From Sedimentisphaerales bacterium (GTDB taxonomy: Bacteria > Planctomycetota > Phycisphaerae > Sedimentisphaerales > SM23-30): a stretch of DNA of 6,107 bases. Made by a program: the position numbers and the translations under genes. This document shows, piece by piece, positions 1 through 5,913 of the stretch (its first letter is position 1; every line of letters starts with the position of its first letter). Location: NCBI GenBank assembly GCA_030636065.1, contig DAOVXR010000118.1:1-6107 (forward strand). The letters run 5' to 3'. The notes under the pieces are model-generated. The model was given only the letters and a program-made list of their open reading frames with translations, did no database searches and was not told the DNA's origin.

Positions 1-174
1 AATGTAAGCATGTTGCCCTACCATGCCAGACATCTTCATCGTGTACGTCGTTGGGTAGATTTGAAATTGTTGGTGTTTTTTGCTCATCAGTACTTGGTAC
101 AAAAAGACTTACAAACAGTTGCTTAATTATGAAAAATCCTGAATTCAGAAGGGAGAAGAAAAGAATATTTTAGC
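1..174. other. Left-edge region without a convincing gene
   Basis: No recognisable gene is visible here. Several frames happen to stay open: a plus frame from base 1 to a TAA at 124-126, another from base 3 to a TAG at 171-173, and a minus-strand ATG at 86-84 that runs off the left edge and would begin MSKKHQQFQIYP. None has a ribosome-binding site or a family motif I recognise, so the minus frame is only a weak candidate for the 5' end of a divergent gene. A 10-bp perfect palindrome, CTGAATTCAG, lies at 139-148. I found no convincing sigma70 promoter for the downstream mtnA in this stretch. Confidence 0.3.
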
Positions 175-204
175 CACGAATGAACGCGAATAGGCACGAA
201 TAAA
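175..204. repeat. Three tandem 10-nt CACGAAT-type units
   Basis: Three consecutive 10-nt units, CACGAATGAA (175-184), CGCGAATAGG (185-194) and CACGAATAAA (195-204), share the core C-R-C-G-A-A-T at exact 10-nt spacing. From memory, similar CACGAAT/CACAGAT arrays are scattered through intergenic DNA of many environmental bacterial genomes. That makes this a probable member of a dispersed intergenic repeat family rather than a unique operator array. The 10-nt spacing, close to one helical turn, would also suit a protein binding one face of DNA, but nothing else supports that. Confidence 0.6.
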
Positions 205-306
205 GAAAAAAGAAGAAGAAGAAGAAGACAGAAAACAGAAAAGAATAAAGAGAAGAAAAATAGATTGAACAGAAGGTAGCGAAGGAAGCGAAGAAAAAAA
301 AAGAAA
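202..306 (+). repeat. Purine-rich leader with GAA microsatellite before mtnA
   Basis: The plus strand is about 90% purine from 202 to 306, with only ten pyrimidines. The longest uninterrupted purine run is 202-228 and contains six AGA units in a row (211-228). A second local repeat of 9 nt, GAAGGTAGC (272-280) followed by GAAGGAAGC (281-289) and a partial third copy, lies just before mtnA. The stretch ends in an A-rich run immediately upstream of the mtnA ATG. It is low-complexity, non-coding DNA. Any mtnA transcript starting upstream would carry it as an unstructured leader, which may stand in for the missing clear Shine-Dalgarno sequence. Short-tandem-repeat length here could vary between strains. 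Confidence 0.7.
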
Positions 307-307
307 T

Positions 308-1357
308 ATGTCAATTGAAACAATCAAATGGGTTGGCGACGTGAGCGGTCATGTCGAACTGATCGATCAGACTCTTTTGCCGAATGAGTTTCGGATGTTG
401 GCGGTCGAAGACGTCGAGGCGATATGGCAGGCAATTAAGACCCTTCAGGTTCGCGGCGCACCGGCTATCGGGATCGCGGCTGCGTATGGCGCTGTTCTGG
501 GTATGCGACGGATTGCCGATAACGCGACGCTGAACGAGGCAAAAGAAAAACTCAAAAAAACCTGTGATTATCTCGCTACCAGCAGGCCTACCGCTGTCAA
601 CCTCTTTTGGGCACTCGAAAGAATGCGGCGCGCGGCTGAAAACCATAATATACAATCCGTAGTTGAACTAAAACAGCGGTTGTTTTCTGAGGCGCAGGCT
701 ATCCGCGATGAGGACGCTGCTATGTGTCGCGCCATCGGTAAAAACGGCGCTGATTTTATTAAAGACGGCGACAATGTTCTGACGCACTGTAACGCCGGTG
801 GCCTGGCGACGGCTGGTTACGGTACGGCTTTGGCGGTTATGTTCACTGCCCACGAACAGGGCAAACGATTTCAGGTTTATGCCGATGAAACACGCCCGCT
901 GCTACAGGGCGCGCGGCTGACTACCTGGGAACTGATGCAGGCAGGGATCGACGTAACACTTATATGCGATAATATGGCTGGGCACATGATGAGCCTCGGA
1001 AAAATCGACATGGTCATCACCGGCGCCGACCGTATCGCTGCCAACGGGGACGCCGCCAATAAAATCGGCACTTATTCCCTTGCCGTTCTGGCGCGTGCAC
1101 ATAATATCCCATTTTATATCGCCGCACCGTCAAGCACATTCGATATGTCGATTGCCGATGGGACACAAATTCCCATCGAACAGCGAGCCGCCGAGGAAGT
1201 AACCGAGTCTTTCGGTCGGCGAATCGCCCCGGAAGATGTCAAAGTCTGTAACCCGGCCTTCGACGTTACGCCACATAAGTATATCACCGCCCTGATTACT
1301 GAACATGGTATTATCCCCAAACCGAATCGTGAAAACATAAGCCGACAACTGATATGA
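308..1357 (+). CDS. mtnA: S-methyl-5-thioribose-1-phosphate isomerase (MtnA)
   Basis: The 349-residue product matches the usual MtnA length (about 345-355). It would convert 5-methylthioribose-1-phosphate to 5-methylthioribulose-1-phosphate in the cytoplasm, as part of methionine salvage or the methylthioadenosine shunt. Visible family blocks are RGAPAIGIAAAYG (49-61), NLFWALERM (98-106), CNAGGLATAGYGTAL (161-175), ADETRPLLQGARLTTWEL (192-209), GADRIAANGD (239-248) and PAFDVTPHKYI (316-326). C161 and D241 fit the catalytic Cys/Asp pair known from B. subtilis MtnA, and R49 and R93 fit the substrate-phosphate arginines. These residues argue against the related eIF2B-type and ribose-1,5-bisphosphate isomerase branches. 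The ATG at 308 is chosen because homology begins right after it; the upstream sequence is A/G-rich without a well-spaced Shine-Dalgarno. The stop overlaps the cinA start (ATGA), so the two are probably co-translated. No other salvage gene lies in the window. Confidence 0.96.
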   Translation: MSIETIKWVGDVSGHVELIDQTLLPNEFRMLAVEDVEAIWQAIKTLQVRGAPAIGIAAAYGAVLGMRRIADNATLNEAKEKLKKTCDYLATSRPTAVNLFWALERMRRAAENHNIQSVVELKQRLFSEAQAIRDEDAAMCRAIGKNGADFIKDGDNVLTHCNAGGLATAGYGTALAVMFTAHEQGKRFQVYADETRPLLQGARLTTWELMQAGIDVTLICDNMAGHMMSLGKIDMVITGADRIAANGDAANKIGTYSLAVLARAHNIPFYIAAPSSTFDMSIADGTQIPIEQRAAEEVTESFGRRIAPEDVKVCNPAFDVTPHKYITALITEHGIIPKPNRENISRQLI

Positions 1358-2631
1358 ACGCTATTATCATTAGTATTGGTGACGAACTCATCCTTGGCCA
1401 GACGGTCGATACCAACGCCGCGTGGCTGAGCCGACAATTATCATCCCTGGGGATTACTGCCGGTGAACATATAACCGTGGGTGATGATATTAACGCAATC
1501 GTGGGGCAATTACGGCGGGCAGAGAGTATGCTAAACAATAACGCTGCCGATGTTGTGTTGGTTACCGGTGGGTTAGGGCCGACCGATGACGATCTGACAC
1601 GCCATGCTTTGGCCGAGGTATTGGAAACCGAACTTAAATTGCATCAGCCCTCACTGAATCGTATCGAACAGTTTTTTGTCCGACTGAACAAACCTATGTC
1701 GCAAACCAATCGCGTCCAGGCAATGATCCCCTGTGGATGTGATGTCCTTGAAAACAATGTCGGCACGGCACCGGGTATAACCGCGCAAATCGGCAAAACG
1801 CCTGTTTTCTTCCTGCCCGGCGTTCCCGCCGAGATGAAGGTGATGTTTGACAAGTCAGTCAAAGATAAACTGCGACAAAAAGTCTCGGCAGGGGGTACGA
1901 AAAAGGTGTATGCTTATCGGACCTTGCATACTTATGGTGCCGGTGAATCGAGTATCGCCGAGATGTTGGGTGATATGATGAGTCGCGGTCGTAACCCGGT
2001 AGTCAATTGTACTGCCGCTCATAGTATTGTGAGTATCAGGATTATTTCGCGCGGCGCGGATGAGAAAACTGCTCGTGTGTTGATCGAACCGGTTGAGCGA
2101 GAATTGCGTAAGCGCTTGGGTACCTTTATTTTTGGTTCCGATGAGGACACGCTTGCCGGTGTTGTCGGCGGTCTGCTTCGTCGTAACGGCGTTACTGTTG
2201 CGGTGGCTGAAAGCTGTACAGGTGGTTTATTGGCTAAGGAACTGACTGATATATCCGGCTCCAGCAGCTATTTTATGGCTGGCTGGGTTACATACAGTAA
2301 CGATGCCAAGGCACATTTTTTGCAGGTTAATCCTAAAACTTTGGAGCGGTATGGCGCGGTTAGTGAACAGGTTGCCTGCGAACTCGCTCGTAACGCTTGC
2401 AGAGAAGCGCAGACCGACTACGCCTTATCAATCACCGGCATTGCCGGTCCTACAGGAGGCATAGCCGGTCCTACGGGCAGCAAAGAGGAAAAACCTGTGG
2501 GGCTGGTCTATATTGGACTTGCGGATCGGGATGGGGTTGAGGTTGTCCGTAGTGTATTTCCGGGTAGTCGCGACTGTGTCCGCCGCCGAGCGGTATATTC
2601 GGCCTTAAATTTTCTTCGCCTGCGATTTTGA
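1354..2631 (+). CDS. cinA: CinA family protein / nicotinamide-nucleotide amidohydrolase
   Basis: The 425-residue product is a full-length two-domain CinA. The N-terminal MoCF-like (COG1058) domain, about 1-170, shows GDELILGQTVDTN (9-21), TGGLGPTDDD (71-80) and FLPGVPAEM (153-161). The C-terminal PncC-type amidohydrolase domain, about 262-420, shows VAESCTGG (284-291), VTYSNDAK (312-319) and EEKPVGLVYIGLA (378-390). Family members deamidate nicotinamide mononucleotide to nicotinate mononucleotide in pyridine-nucleotide recycling, and some also hydrolyse ADP-ribose. The competence-damage name is historical and does not imply natural transformation here. The ATG at 1354 overlaps the mtnA stop by 4 nt, implying translational coupling, and homology begins at residue 2. 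One oddity: the conserved TGIAGP loop (361-366) is followed by a second copy of the same seven residues (G369-G375), an in-frame insertion I do not recall in typical CinA proteins. The stop lies 27 bp from the convergent glycosyltransferase stop. Confidence 0.96.
   Translation: MNAIIISIGDELILGQTVDTNAAWLSRQLSSLGITAGEHITVGDDINAIVGQLRRAESMLNNNAADVVLVTGGLGPTDDDLTRHALAEVLETELKLHQPSLNRIEQFFVRLNKPMSQTNRVQAMIPCGCDVLENNVGTAPGITAQIGKTPVFFLPGVPAEMKVMFDKSVKDKLRQKVSAGGTKKVYAYRTLHTYGAGESSIAEMLGDMMSRGRNPVVNCTAAHSIVSIRIISRGADEKTARVLIEPVERELRKRLGTFIFGSDEDTLAGVVGGLLRRNGVTVAVAESCTGGLLAKELTDISGSSSYFMAGWVTYSNDAKAHFLQVNPKTLERYGAVSEQVACELARNACREAQTDYALSITGIAGPTGGIAGPTGSKEEKPVGLVYIGLADRDGVEVVRSVFPGSRDCVRRRAVYSALNFLRLRF
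2437..2478 (+). repeat. cinA: 21-bp in-frame tandem duplication inside cinA
   Basis: Two adjacent 21-nt units (2437-2457 and 2458-2478) match at 18 of 21 positions and are in phase with the cinA frame. Both encode the peptide GIAGPTG (residues 362-368 and 369-375). Two of the three differences are synonymous; the third (last base, GGA versus GGC) is also silent, so peptide identity is complete. The divergence only at silent positions suggests the duplication is not brand new and that the peptide has been kept under constraint. Confidence 0.9.
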
Positions 2632-2660
2632 ACTTGTAAAAAAAAGTTCCGAGCGTTTTT
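2630..2660. terminator. Weak stem-loop between convergent cinA and glycosyltransferase genes
   Basis: A 6-bp stem GAACTT (2630-2635) / AAGTTC (2644-2649) encloses an A-rich 8-nt loop. Five T residues follow at 2656-2660, six bases after the stem. On the minus strand the loop A-run would read as a T-run. The placement between converging genes suits a terminator, but the stem is short and the T-run is offset, so it is not a canonical intrinsic terminator in either direction. Confidence 0.3.
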
Positions 2661-3903
2661 ATTCAGAGTGTTTTTTCTTTTGGCTGAGCATTTGCTGGTA
2701 TATCCGGACTAATTTCCTGTTCAACACTTTGATGTCGAATTTTTTTTCAACAAACTTCCGTCCCTTGCGTCCCATTTCTGGCCATGTTTCGGGATGTTCG
2801 ATCAGGTAAGTGAGTTTTTCCGCCAAGGCGTCAACATTTTTTTCCTGGACCAGATATCCGGATTGGCCATCGAGGACGCTTTCAGGAAATGCGCCATGCC
2901 GGGTGGCCAGTACCGGCAGCCCACATGCCTGCGCTTCGATCAAAACAACGCCCTGGCCTTCCATATTACCGTTGGAGGCCGTCACGCTCGGATGCAGGAA
3001 TATATGAGCGGCATTATAGAGAGCGTCCAATTTCTCTGTGCTGACCCATCCATGCAGGCGAATAACATTTTCCATTTGCAGTTGCTGTATCAGTACCTGA
3101 AGTTCTTCACGCAACGGCCCGTCCCCAGCGATTTGATAGCGGACATTCGGATATTTCTCCGCAACTTTAGCGACGGCCCTGATAGCATATTCCCTGCCCT
3201 TCATATCTACCAGTCGGCCTACGCTCAGGATGTTTATAGTTTTTTGTGGGTTGATTATTCTTTCTTTAAAGGTCAGTTTGTTCAGGTGAACGCCCATAGG
3301 CAATTTTACTATTTTTTCTGCCGGGCATTGCATATCCAGTAGTTTTTTCTGTGTGGCGTTGCTGTTATATGTAAATAAATCCCCTTTTAAGAACAGTTTC
3401 TGATAAATATTCCGGCCCTTTTCCCTGACATAAGTTGTAACATCATATCCGTGAAATGTTGTCAGATATTTAGCGGGCAATCCAATTTCCTTAAGACAAA
3501 GGCTCCGCAGGCCGTTGGGTCCGAAGTGCGCGTGTACGATGTCGAAACGTTTTCCAAGAAAAGGCCCCACAAATCCTAAAAAATTGAGCGCCGACATATC
3601 CAAATAACGCCTAAGAACCAGTAATGATTTCAACGAGCGAAATGGATGATGGAAAAACGAGCAGAACGCCAAACGCATCGACTGTAAAATACGTCCAGGT
3701 CGTGTGCCGCACCGTTTGGGAAGATAACTGGTTCGCTGTATCAGATGATATTTATTTACTGATTCCTGGATAACGTTTTCACAGGGATCACGTTCGGCGA
3801 AGATTTCCACTTCATGTCCCAGATCGATAAGACCGGTGATCTGGTCCAGAATAAAGGTTTCCGACAAACAGGGAAAAGCACTGACAATAAAGGCTATTTT
3901 CAT
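2659..3903 (-). CDS. GT4 family glycosyltransferase (WcaL-like)
   Basis: The 414-residue product is a complete GT-B fold retaining glycosyltransferase of family GT4 that moves a sugar from a nucleotide-sugar donor to an unknown acceptor. The N-terminal Rossmann half shows FPCLSETFILDQI (10-22), typical of the WcaL/exopolysaccharide branch, then HAHFG (124-128) and TFHGYD (149-154). The C-terminal donor half shows VGRLVDMKG (228-236, with R230 and K235 in the phosphate-contacting positions), AGDGPLR (259-265) and the EX7E motif E315/E323 within EGQGVVLIEAQACGLPV. There is no signal peptide or clear transmembrane helix, so it probably acts at the cytoplasmic face of the membrane, and the basic C-terminal tail (KKKH) could aid binding. 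The ATG at 3903-3901 follows a weak GAGAG/CAGG ribosome-binding region, and homology begins at once. It stands alone on its strand here, and the palindromic element lies only 29 nt upstream of its start. The exact sugar and acceptor cannot be told; colanic-acid-like or other surface polysaccharide synthesis is inference. Confidence 0.93.
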   Translation of the reverse strand: MKIAFIVSAFPCLSETFILDQITGLIDLGHEVEIFAERDPCENVIQESVNKYHLIQRTSYLPKRCGTRPGRILQSMRLAFCSFFHHPFRSLKSLLVLRRYLDMSALNFLGFVGPFLGKRFDIVHAHFGPNGLRSLCLKEIGLPAKYLTTFHGYDVTTYVREKGRNIYQKLFLKGDLFTYNSNATQKKLLDMQCPAEKIVKLPMGVHLNKLTFKERIINPQKTINILSVGRLVDMKGREYAIRAVAKVAEKYPNVRYQIAGDGPLREELQVLIQQLQMENVIRLHGWVSTEKLDALYNAAHIFLHPSVTASNGNMEGQGVVLIEAQACGLPVLATRHGAFPESVLDGQSGYLVQEKNVDALAEKLTYLIEHPETWPEMGRKGRKFVEKKFDIKVLNRKLVRIYQQMLSQKKKHSE

Positions 3904-3921
3904 AAACCTGCTCTCTGTTTT

Positions 3922-4141
3922 CTGTTCTTGAATTTTAATCTGAAGTGCAACATTTATAAGAGCTTAAACAATAATGTGTTACCGCCGAGAAAATTCGTTC
4001 GGGGCCCCAGAGGCCTGAATTTCCCCCCCCGCGCCCCCAAATTCCGGCCTCTGCCCAAACGATTTTCTCTCGGTTTTTGCGTAATTTCAATCATTTCGGT
4101 ATTTGTTATTGTTGCACTTCAGATTAAAAGCTACTGTTCTT
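3922..4141. repeat. Possible 8-bp target-site duplication flanking the palindrome
   Basis: CTGTTCTT occurs in direct orientation at 3922-3929 and 4134-4141, just outside the two perfect arms. The gap to the arm is 3 nt (GAA) on the left and 4 nt (GCTA) on the right, so the true element ends would be slightly degenerate. The match supports insertion by transposition, but an 8-bp match in a pyrimidine-rich region could be chance. Confidence 0.4.
3930..4133. mobile_element. MITE-like palindromic element in divergent intergenic region
   Basis: Perfect 20-bp inverted arms lie at 3933-3952 (TTTTAATCTGAAGTGCAACA) and 4110-4129. Inside them, 3985-4022 pairs with 4039-4073 as an imperfect hairpin: CCGAG/CTCGG, AAAAT/ATTTT, CGTT/AACG, GGG/CCC, an 8-bp CAGAGGCC/GGCCTCTG and a 6-bp GAATTT/AAATTC, broken by small bulges. 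The tip is 16 nt of C and G (4023-4038, including eight C in a row). Between the outer and inner arms the two sides (3953-3984 and 4074-4109) are not complementary. There is no credible protein in it. Terminal inverted repeats, a length near 200 bp, internal pairing and lack of coding suggest a non-autonomous transposable element; I cannot assign the parent insertion-sequence family. Alternatives are a dispersed palindromic repeat or a structured regulatory RNA element. It separates the glycosyltransferase from its upstream DNA and precedes the phosphodiesterase promoters. Confidence 0.65.
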
Positions 4142-4146
4142 ATATA

Positions 4147-4175
4147 TTGAATAATTTCTGTGTACGTTTTATAAT
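4147..4175 (+). promoter_or_regulatory. Candidate sigma70 promoter upstream of phosphodiesterase gene
   Basis: TTGAAT (4147-4152, four of six consensus bases) and a perfect TATAAT (4170-4175) are separated by 17 nt. A second TATAAT lies at 4182-4187 without a good -35. Transcription would begin near 4182, giving a leader of about 125 nt before the ATG at 4306. It lies just outside the right arm of the palindromic element. AT-rich DNA makes chance matches likely, so this is moderate support only. Confidence 0.45.
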
Positions 4176-4221
4176 AAGGTATATAATCAAAGTCAAGGCG
4201 CATACCTACCCGATAGGGTGT

Positions 4222-4257
4222 TTTGACTTGTCAAATGAATATGCAATTCGTTAGAAT
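4222..4257 (+). promoter_or_regulatory. Second candidate promoter with palindromic operator-like site
   Basis: TTGTCA (4228-4233) and TAGAAT (4252-4257) each match five of six sigma70 consensus bases, with an 18-nt spacer. The start would fall near 4264, leaving a leader of about 40 nt with a well-placed Shine-Dalgarno sequence. The -35 overlaps a near-perfect dyad, TTTGAC-TT-GTCAAA (4222-4235), of a size and symmetry that could bind a dimeric regulator. No regulator gene is in the window, so the operator role is inference. Confidence 0.45.
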
Positions 4258-4290
4258 AACGAGGTATTGTCTGCCCAAACGGTGACAAAA

Positions 4291-4296
4291 AAGGAG
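4291..4296 (+). promoter_or_regulatory. Shine-Dalgarno site that sets the phosphodiesterase start
   Basis: AAGGAG sits 9 nt before the ATG at 4306 and is the clearest ribosome-binding site in the window. It favours this ATG over the in-frame TTG at 4267, which would add 13 residues with no homology value and has only GAGG a few bases before it. Confidence 0.8.
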
Positions 4297-4305
4297 TTTC
4301 AGAGT

Positions 4306-5898
4306 ATGGCAGCGAAAAAGCGGGTACTGATTATCGGTCTGGACGGCTTTACCTGGCGGTTGGGCCGTGACTTTATGTCCGAAGGCGTGATGGGCAATCT
4401 GGCGAATTTGGTGAATAAGGGCACTCATGGTATTTTATGGAGTGTTATGCCATTCGAGACGTCGCCGGCCTGGTCGTCGTTTCAAACGGGCTGCCTTCCC
4501 GGCAAGACAAGCATTTTCGCGTTTCATCGATACGACCGCAGTCTGAAAAAGCTCAGCCTGAACAGCTTTGCCGACAATGCGATGCCAAGCCTGTGGGAAT
4601 TGATAGACAGAGCCGGCAGGCGAGTTATCAGCTTGAATATGCCGGTAAGCTCCCCGCCGCCGGAGGTCAACGGGATTATTATTCCCGGACTATTATGCCC
4701 GAAACTATCACGGGAAACCGTCCATCCGCCAGAGGCATATAATAAATATATCAAGCCGCAAAAAAATTATCTTATCGTGAACAATGACCTCAGAAATACG
4801 CTTCGCGAACTCACAGAACAATCTATTATGACCGAACGCGCACGTTTGGAAGTATCGCTCAACTTATTGAAAGATAACTCGTGGGATGTTTTCTGTGTTC
4901 AGATGCAAAGCAGCGATCTGATGCAACATCGGTCGTGGCGGGCGCTGGACCGTACCGTCAAGGGGCATCGTAAAGAGCTGCGTTCGGAAGCTCTGGCGTT
5001 CTATCGGTTTTGTGACGGTGCCATAGGCAGGCTTATAGAAGCCGCGGGGCAGGACGTTATGACATTGATTGTTTCAGATCATGGTTTTTGCGGCAGAAAA
5101 GGTACGATAAGCATTAATGTCTGGCTTAGACAGCGTGGCTATCTGAATCTGCGTGCCGAAAAAGAAACTCCCTGGGAAACAACCAAAAGACGAATTCCAC
5201 CTCTGAAGGCATTGGCAAGGCTATACGGAAATATACGGCAAACTACTCGAAAACGCGGAAGTACACCGGTATTCGGTATGGTGGATTTGTCGAATATGAG
5301 AAAATCGATCGATTTTGAAAGAACCAGTGCCCTTTGCCTCGGTGGGATGGCAGGCATACTTTATATCAACGGCACACCGGCTCAGCGAACTGAACTGGCT
5401 CAAAAACTCAAGCGGGAATTGCTCGATAATTTCGGGCCGGGTACACAGCAACCTGTTATTAACCAGATACATTCGGGTGTGGAAATATACGGCCCGGCAG
5501 CGAATAATGACATTTTACCGGATATGGTACTGGAGTATGTGGAAGGATATGAGTCAAGAAGGTCTCCGCTTGGCGATACCGTTGTCAGTGATGACGCATT
5601 AGTGGGATTTCCGCGGGGAACACATGCTCGCGACGGTGTTTTTGCTATTCGTGGGCCGGGCATCAAAAGCGGTATGTCGTCAGACGCTGATATTGTTGAT
5701 ATATTCCCCACAGTATTGGCCTATTTGGGGATACCGGTCCCCCGCCATGTGGACGGTAAGGTATTGAACAAGGTTTTTGATGAGCCGCCGTCAGTACAAT
5801 ATGAGGATATAACTCGAAACGATTCACTGTTCACGGGATATACCGATGAAGAACAGTCCAGGGTAGAAGACCAGTTGTCGGGGCTTGGTTATCTTTGA
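4306..5898 (+). CDS. AlkP-superfamily type I phosphodiesterase/nucleotide pyrophosphatase-like protein
   Basis: The 530-residue product has the full two-metal active site of the alkaline phosphatase superfamily in its phosphodiesterase/nucleotide pyrophosphatase branch. D13 lies in GLDG (11-14), the probable nucleophile T52 in ETSPAWSSFQTG (51-62), D204 and H208 in SSDLMQH (202-208), D258 and H259 in SDHG (257-260), and H440 in GTHARDGVFAIRGPG (438-452). DIFPTVLAYLGIP (465-477) is the usual closing block, and the tail ends in LSGLGYL, as in many bacterial and archaeal members. There is no signal peptide or transmembrane segment, so a cytoplasmic enzyme cleaving phosphodiesters or phosphomonoesters is expected; the substrate cannot be read from the sequence. 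The start at 4306 is set by the AAGGAG site. It is divergent from the glycosyltransferase across the palindromic element. Members are often found near polysaccharide or glycolipid genes, so processing of a lipid- or sugar-linked phosphate is a reasonable but unproven guess. Confidence 0.9.
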   Translation: MAAKKRVLIIGLDGFTWRLGRDFMSEGVMGNLANLVNKGTHGILWSVMPFETSPAWSSFQTGCLPGKTSIFAFHRYDRSLKKLSLNSFADNAMPSLWELIDRAGRRVISLNMPVSSPPPEVNGIIIPGLLCPKLSRETVHPPEAYNKYIKPQKNYLIVNNDLRNTLRELTEQSIMTERARLEVSLNLLKDNSWDVFCVQMQSSDLMQHRSWRALDRTVKGHRKELRSEALAFYRFCDGAIGRLIEAAGQDVMTLIVSDHGFCGRKGTISINVWLRQRGYLNLRAEKETPWETTKRRIPPLKALARLYGNIRQTTRKRGSTPVFGMVDLSNMRKSIDFERTSALCLGGMAGILYINGTPAQRTELAQKLKRELLDNFGPGTQQPVINQIHSGVEIYGPAANNDILPDMVLEYVEGYESRRSPLGDTVVSDDALVGFPRGTHARDGVFAIRGPGIKSGMSSDADIVDIFPTVLAYLGIPVPRHVDGKVLNKVFDEPPSVQYEDITRNDSLFTGYTDEEQSRVEDQLSGLGYL

Positions 5899-5913
5899 GG
5901 TTCCTTTAAGAAG

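Noticed and set aside
175..228. CRISPR-like array
   Set aside because: The units are 10 nt and contiguous without spacers, followed by a simple GAA microsatellite; no cas gene is present.
1..307. SAM-responsive (S-box) riboswitch before mtnA
   Set aside because: Methionine-salvage genes in Firmicutes can have one, but the region is low-complexity purine DNA without the paired helices or a terminator.
123..327. Two minus-strand open frames rich in Phe, Leu and Ser
   Set aside because: They are translations of the complement of the purine tract, giving low-complexity protein, and they overlap the start of mtnA.
1354..2631. cinA as evidence of a natural competence system
   Set aside because: CinA is widespread as a pyridine-nucleotide recycling enzyme, and no recA, dprA or com genes are in the window.
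2794..3342. 182-codon plus-strand open frame
   Set aside because: It lies wholly antisense to the glycosyltransferase, whose motifs are unambiguous on the minus strand.
3985..4080. Intrinsic terminator for one of the flanking genes
   Set aside because: The hairpin is followed by TTTTT (4074-4078), but it lies upstream of both divergent genes, not at a gene end, and its size and outer arms fit a mobile palindrome better.
3814..4254. 146-codon plus-strand open frame across the divergent intergenic region
   Set aside because: It begins antisense inside the glycosyltransferase, reads through the palindrome and its C-run, and has a low-complexity translation with no motifs.
4267..4305. In-frame upstream TTG start for the phosphodiesterase
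   Set aside because: The 13 extra residues show no family similarity. The ATG at 4306 has a well-spaced AAGGAG and begins right at the first beta strand of the domain.
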